Positions 24,254-28,285 of a stretch of DNA of 28,285 bases are shown piece by piece. Numbering within the stretch: the first letter of the stretch is position 1; every line of letters begins with the position of its first letter. A model generated the notes under the pieces. That model saw only the letters and a list, made by a program, of their open reading frames with translations, did not search any database and was not told the DNA's origin. Source of the stretch: Lachnospiraceae bacterium (GTDB taxonomy: Bacteria; Bacillota; Clostridia; Lachnospirales; Lachnospiraceae); contig CAAFNG010000350.1 of assembly GCA_900764225.1 (NCBI GenBank), positions 1-28,285 of the forward strand. Reading direction: 5' to 3'. The translations under genes were made by a program, and so were the position numbers.

Positions 24254-26715
24254 TGATTGACAAGCAGTTTGAGAAAGAGGAATTCAAAAAAAGCGTAAAA
24301 GAAAACGTAAAATTCCTTTATCGAAAAACACTGGAAGAGGCTACACAGGAGCAGATTTTTCAGGCTGTAAGCTACACTGTGAAGGACGTGATCATTGACA
24401 ACTGGCTCAAGAGCCAGAAGGCGTATGAAAAACAGGACCCGAAGATTGTATATTATATGTCCATGGAGTTCCTTATGGGCCGTGCCCTTGGAAACAATCT
24501 GATCAACCTTGGTGCATACGGCGAGGTTAAGGAGGCTCTTGAGGAGCTTGGACTTGACATTAACTGCATCGAAGACCAGGAGCCGGATCCGGCTCTTGGA
24601 AACGGTGGACTTGGAAGACTGGCAGCATGCTTCCTGGATTCTCTTGCAACTCTGAACTACTGTGCATACGGATGCGGAATCCGTTACCGTTATGGTATGT
24701 TTAAGCAGGAGATCCGTGACGGTTATCAGGTAGAGGCACCGGATAACTGGCTAAAGAACGGCTATCCTTTCGAGCTCCGTCGTCCGGAGTATGCAAAAGA
24801 AGTTCATTTCGGCGGATATGTACGCGTTGAGTGGGATCCGGTGAAGAACGAGAACAAATTTATCCACGAGGGATATCAGGCAGTTAAGGCCGTTCCTTAC
24901 GATATGCCGATCACAGGTTATAATAACGATGTTGTAAACACACTTCGTATCTGGGATGCAGAGCCGATCGTAGACTTCAACCTTGACTCCTTCGACAAGG
25001 GTGATTATCACAACGCAGTAGAGCAGGAGAACCTTGCACGTACTATCGTTGAGGTACTTTACCCGAATGATAACCATATGGCAGGTAAAGAGCTTCGTCT
25101 GAAACAGCAGTACTTCTTCGTATCTGCCAGCCTTCAGGCAGCGATTGCCAAATATAAGAAAACACACGATGACATCACAAAGCTTCATGAGAAGGTTGTA
25201 TTCCAGATGAACGATACTCATCCGACTGTAGCTGTTGCAGAGCTGATGCGTCTTCTTATGGATCAGGAAGGTCTTGGCTGGGATCAGGCATGGGATATCA
25301 CAACAAAATGCTGTGCTTACACCAACCACACCATCATGTCCGAGGCACTTGAGAAATGGCCGATCGAGCTGTTCTCCAGACTGCTTCCGCGTGTATACCA
25401 GATCATCGAGGAGATCAACCGTCGTTTCATTCTTGAGATCCAGCAGAAATATCCTGGAAACTTTGAGAAGGTTAAGAAGATGGCGATCATCTATGACGGA
25501 CAGGTTAAGATGGCTCACCTTGCGATCGTTGCAGGCTACTCTGTAAACGGTGTTGCACGCCTTCATACAGAAATCCTCAAGAATCAGGAGCTGAAGGATT
25601 TCTATGAGATGATGCCTGAGAAGTTTAACAACAAGACAAACGGTATCACACAGAGACGTTTCCTTGCTCATGGAAACCCGCTTCTGGCTGACTGGGTAAC
25701 AGATAAGATCGGACCGGACTGGATCACAGATCTTTCCCAGCTTTCCAAACTGAAGGTTTATGCAGACGATGAGAAAGCACTTCAGGAGTTCATGACCATT
25801 AAGTTCAAGAACAAAGAGCGTCTTGCAAAATATATCCTGGAGCACAATGGTGTTGAGGTTGATCCGCACTCCATCTTCGATATCCAGGTTAAGAGACTTC
25901 ATGAGTACAAGCGTCAGCTTCTCAACATCCTGCATGTGATCTATCTGTACAACCAGATCAAGGCACATCCGGAGATGGATTTCTATCCGAGAACATTTAT
26001 CTTTGGTGCAAAAGCTTCCGCAGCTTACGCACGTGCAAAGAAGATCATCAAGCTGATCAACTGTGTGGCAGATGTTGTAAACAATGATGCTTCCATCAAC
26101 GGCAAGCTGAAGGTTGTATTCATCGAGAACTACCGTGTATCCAACGCTGAGATCATTTTTGCGGCAGCAGATGTTTCCGAGCAGATCTCCACAGCAAGTA
26201 AAGAGGCTTCCGGTACAGGTAACATGAAATTCATGCTGAATGGTGCTCCGACACTTGGAACCATGGATGGTGCTAACGTTGAGATTGTACAGGAGGTTGG
26301 CGAGGAGAATGCATTTATCTTCGGTATGAGCTCCGACCAGATCATCAACTATGAGAATAACGGCGGTTACGATCCGGACTTCATCTACAACACAGATCCG
26401 GAGATCCGTCAGGTACTGATGCAGCTGATCAACGGAACCTTCTCCAGCGATACAGAGATGTTCCGTGACATCTACAATTCACTTCTCGACAAACGCAACA
26501 TGCCGAGACCTGACCAGTACTTCATCCTTGGCGACTTCCGTTCCTATGCAGAAGCACAGAAACGTGTTGAGGAAGCATACAAAGATGAGAAACGCTGGGC
26601 TAAGATGGCACTTCTTAACACAGCATGCAGCGGTAAGTTCACATCCGACAGAACAATTCAGGAGTATGTAGATGATATCTGGCACCTGGATAAGGTCATT
26701 GTGAAAGAGAACTAA
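24253..26715 (+). CDS. glgP: Glycogen/maltodextrin phosphorylase
   Basis: 820 residues, normal for GT35 phosphorylases. Cytoplasmic and PLP-dependent, it releases glucose-1-phosphate from alpha-1,4-glucan ends. Motifs: EDQEPDPALGNGGLGRLAACFLDS-type N-domain signature (~113-135, split), NDTHPTVAVAELMR (~320), VQVKRLHEYKRQ-like IQVKRLHEYKRQ (~545) and the PLP region EASGTGNMKF with Lys659 as the Schiff-base lysine, then NGAPTLGTMDGANVEI. I chose ATG 24253 (TAATG overlap with the ileS stop, AGGAGGA upstream) over the in-frame ATG at 24193 inside ileS. No promoter was seen in front, so it may be expressed by read-through from the Ile T-box leader, an unusual arrangement. Confidence 0.96.
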   Translation: MIDKQFEKEEFKKSVKENVKFLYRKTLEEATQEQIFQAVSYTVKDVIIDNWLKSQKAYEKQDPKIVYYMSMEFLMGRALGNNLINLGAYGEVKEALEELGLDINCIEDQEPDPALGNGGLGRLAACFLDSLATLNYCAYGCGIRYRYGMFKQEIRDGYQVEAPDNWLKNGYPFELRRPEYAKEVHFGGYVRVEWDPVKNENKFIHEGYQAVKAVPYDMPITGYNNDVVNTLRIWDAEPIVDFNLDSFDKGDYHNAVEQENLARTIVEVLYPNDNHMAGKELRLKQQYFFVSASLQAAIAKYKKTHDDITKLHEKVVFQMNDTHPTVAVAELMRLLMDQEGLGWDQAWDITTKCCAYTNHTIMSEALEKWPIELFSRLLPRVYQIIEEINRRFILEIQQKYPGNFEKVKKMAIIYDGQVKMAHLAIVAGYSVNGVARLHTEILKNQELKDFYEMMPEKFNNKTNGITQRRFLAHGNPLLADWVTDKIGPDWITDLSQLSKLKVYADDEKALQEFMTIKFKNKERLAKYILEHNGVEVDPHSIFDIQVKRLHEYKRQLLNILHVIYLYNQIKAHPEMDFYPRTFIFGAKASAAYARAKKIIKLINCVADVVNNDASINGKLKVVFIENYRVSNAEIIFAAADVSEQISTASKEASGTGNMKFMLNGAPTLGTMDGANVEIVQEVGEENAFIFGMSSDQIINYENNGGYDPDFIYNTDPEIRQVLMQLINGTFSSDTEMFRDIYNSLLDKRNMPRPDQYFILGDFRSYAEAQKRVEEAYKDEKRWAKMALLNTACSGKFTSDRTIQEYVDDIWHLDKVIVKEN

Positions 26716-26726
26716 GAAATATTGGT

Positions 26727-26755
26727 TTGACAACACCTGGTTTCATTTGTATAAT
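26727..26755 (+). promoter_or_regulatory. Perfect consensus promoter downstream of glgP
   Basis: TTGACA (26727-26732), exactly 17 bases, TATAAT (26750-26755). Both hexamers and the spacing are consensus. Transcription should start near 26762. Confidence 0.9.
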
Positions 26756-26766
26756 GAAACCAGGTG
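26734..26766 (+). promoter_or_regulatory. Perfect 13-bp inverted repeat over the -10 box
   Basis: CACCTGGTTTCAT (26734-26746) and ATGAAACCAGGTG (26754-26766) are perfect reverse complements around a 7-base centre containing most of TATAAT. It may be an operator, or a glgP transcript-end hairpin. No T run follows, so a simple terminator is less likely. Confidence 0.7.
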
Positions 26767-26951
26767 AATAATTGAATGAGAAAAGCTTCCGGCGAACAGG
26801 TGAGATTCCTGTACAGGAAAATGCGTTGTCGTACAGTCGGCGGGCGGGAACTTTTAAAAAAAGATAGTGACTGAAACTGGTCAGTTTACGCATAAAGAAC
26901 GTCTATCAGGTAACAGAAACCCCATGCGGGGCTTTTTCTGTTACCTTTTTT
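26762..26951 (+). ncRNA. Structured leader or small RNA, unidentified (cobalamin-riboswitch-like fragment)
   Basis: About 190 bases from the predicted start to a strong terminator. ACAGG/CCTGT hairpin with loop TGAGATT, followed by TACAGG, recalls the GGTGnnAAnCC...ACAG part of cobalamin riboswitches, but the expected CCCGCCACTGT-like core and B12 box are not seen. ATGCGT (26821-26826) can pair with ACGCAT (26888-26893), enclosing ACTGA/TCAGT. It could be a divergent riboswitch for the surface protein gene or a stand-alone small RNA. Confidence 0.4.
26909..26951 (+). terminator. Strong intrinsic terminator before the surface-protein gene
   Basis: GGTAACAGAAA pairs with TTTCTGTTACC, with an inner CCCC/GGGG hairpin (loop ATGC), followed by a TTTTTT run from 26945. 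About 80 bases before the next ATG, a typical place for riboswitch-controlled termination. Confidence 0.9.
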
Positions 26952-27033
26952 GTTGCCTTTTTGGCATCATGATCTTTCAATTAAAACAGCGAAAAAGAAA
27001 GCTGTCACCGAAAAATTAAAAGGAGGAAAGGTT

Positions 27034-28264
27034 ATGAAACGAAAAAAACTTCTCAGTATTCTTCTTGCAGGTGCCATGATCGGTACAGCTCCGGCTTCAG
27101 CCTGGGCAGCTGATTTCACAGATGAAAATATCAGCATGGCAGAAGATGTAACAGAAGGAGAAGCAGCAGAGGAGGACGTTTCGGAGCAGCAGGAAGCAGA
27201 TGATTCTGAAGATGCTGTAGCAGAAATTGCAGAAAGCGATGAAGAGCAGACAGATGCGGAAGAGCTTTCACAGGCAGAGGATATTGCAGATTCTGATCAG
27301 AGCGTAGAGGCTTATGCACAGGAGGACGAGGATCCATTTTCTGATGGAGAGGCTGTAGCAACATTTGATGATGGACATGCAAGTGAAGATCTGATACTGG
27401 CAGGAACAGGTACAGAGGCAGATCCGTACCTTGTTACATCCACAGCTGACATTCAGGCAGTTGCAGATTATGTAAACAATGGAAAAGGTACCTTTGTAAA
27501 TCAGTATCTGAAATTTACAGAGGATATCACACTTCCGGAAGGTTGGACTCCGATCGGAACAAAATCATCTAAATTCCAGGGAAATCTGGATGGTGACAAC
27601 CATCTGCTGACAGTACCGAAAGGTGAGAAATGTCTTTTCGGCTATGTGGCAGATTCTACTTTGAAAAATCTGAATATCTATGGAGAGCAGATCGCGTCCG
27701 ACGGTGTTGTCTGTAATTATGAGGTTGATTACCGTTCCTACAATCCGATCAAGATCGACAACGTAACTTTAAAGGCAGGAACACAGACTCTGAAATCCGG
27801 ATTTATCGGAGGATACGCATCCGGAAATAATCAGATCACGATCACCAACAGTACTGTAGAGAAAGGCGTCGTGATTGGATATGATAAAGCGCAGTCCAAT
27901 ATCGGCTCTTTTGGCGGTGACTTCAACGGAACGATTGAGAACTGTGTAAGTTACGCAGACGTTTACGGAACAAAATATGTAGGTGGTATCAGCGGAAACA
28001 AAGGTCAGTCTATGGGAAATTACACACTGAAAGACTGTAAGTTCTATGGAACAGTAACTGCAAGCGGTAATTATGCAGGTGGTATTTCCGGCGGCGGATA
28101 CGGCGGAACCATGTGGGGTGAAGCGAGCGCACCGAATACGCCGGGCGTAACGATTCAGAACTGCTATTCCAACGGAACGATCACAGGAAAAGACTATGTA
28201 GGCGGTATCCTTGGTTCCGAGACAGGTATGGTACAGTGCTGGGAGAACGGCACTCAGTATGTAC
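27034..28264 (+). CDS. Secreted acidic GLUG-repeat surface protein, 3'-truncated by contig end
   Basis: 410 genuine residues, open to the end of the contig. The ATG has AGGAGG seven bases upstream. A signal peptide (1-27: MKRKKLLSILLAGAM..., cleavage near AWA-AD) is followed by an intrinsically disordered, very acidic Glu/Asp/Ala-rich segment (~28-115). Then comes a GTGTEADPYLVTSTADIQAV module (~128) and at least three GLUG-type repeats with the pattern G-x-I-x-N-C ... YVGGI-x-G (starting ~299, ~330 and ~371). Such proteins in gut Firmicutes are cell-surface adhesins or binding proteins; some carry later domains such as DUF4430, which cannot be seen here. The last seven translated residues (28265 onward) come from the sequencing adapter. 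Confidence 0.85.
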
Positions 28265-28285
28265 CTGTCTCTTATACACATCTCC
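28265..28285 (-). other. Tn5/Nextera mosaic-end adapter (artefact)
   Basis: CTGTCTCTTATACACATCT (28265-28283) plus CC, the start of the i7-side Nextera adapter. It is not genomic. Minus-strand translation gives the well-known artefactual peptide MCIRDR, and plus-strand translation gives VSYTHL. Confidence 0.98.

Noticed and set aside
24751..25968. 405-codon minus-strand open frame opposite glgP
   Set aside because: Likewise a codon-bias shadow of the phosphorylase gene with no family features.
27769..28281. Minus-strand open frame beginning MCIRDR at the contig end
   Set aside because: Its start codon and first residues come from the sequencing adapter, and the opposite strand encodes the GLUG protein.

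Overview
The window appears to be one whole assembled contig of a Gram-positive, low-to-moderate GC anaerobe, most likely a gut Lachnospiraceae (Blautia/Ruminococcus-like). Pointers: strong AGGAGG ribosome sites and TTGACA/TATAAT promoters, an isoleucine T-box leader, a CIRCE operator, an adjacent YibE/YibF pair, a YesM/YesN two-component pair beside a CUT1 ABC transporter with no ATPase, and a GLUG-repeat surface protein. The species is inferred. Both ends carry the 19-base Tn5/Nextera mosaic end, so the contig ends are library artefacts.

Region 1 (20-5180): a phosphotransferase pair (separate IIA, then a NagE-like IICB) ending at a strong terminator; two overlapping YibE/F membrane proteins; and an Hsp20 chaperone gene whose promoter is fused to a CIRCE operator. 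A run of unexplained hairpins follows hsp20, ahead of its terminator.

Region 2 (5200-8750): a nucleoside hydrolase, a DEDDh exonuclease with a C-terminal zinc-ribbon-like segment, and, converging with it by a 30-base overlap, a D-Ala-D-Ala carboxypeptidase.

Region 3 (8820-20592), the most interesting part: ten tightly packed + strand genes. They encode a DUF1537 four-carbon acid sugar kinase, an Asp/Glu-racemase-like protein lacking the second catalytic cysteine, a GntR/FCD regulator, a DUF849 beta-keto acid cleavage enzyme, a YesM-type sensor kinase, a YesN-type response regulator, a CUT1 solute-binding protein with two permeases, and a GH127 glycosidase. An unusual sequence, GTAGGATGTT, abuts the -10 box ahead of the kinase, recurs at the kinase ribosome site, and again abuts the -10 box ahead of the binding-protein gene. 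This ties the acid-catabolism half to the uptake/glycosidase half as one putative regulon. I infer a route in which a GH127-released, probably acidic or oxidised, sugar is processed by kinase, racemase-like protein and keto-acid cleavage enzyme. The substrate is not known from sequence.

Region 4 (20600-26715): a consensus promoter, an Ile T-box leader with AUC specifier, ileS (eukaryote-like IleS2 type) and, overlapping it by one base, a glycogen/maltodextrin phosphorylase gene.

Region 5 (26716-end): a perfect consensus promoter whose -10 lies in a perfect 13-bp dyad, a structured leader with weak cobalamin-riboswitch-like features and a strong terminator, then a secreted acidic GLUG-repeat surface protein truncated by the contig end.
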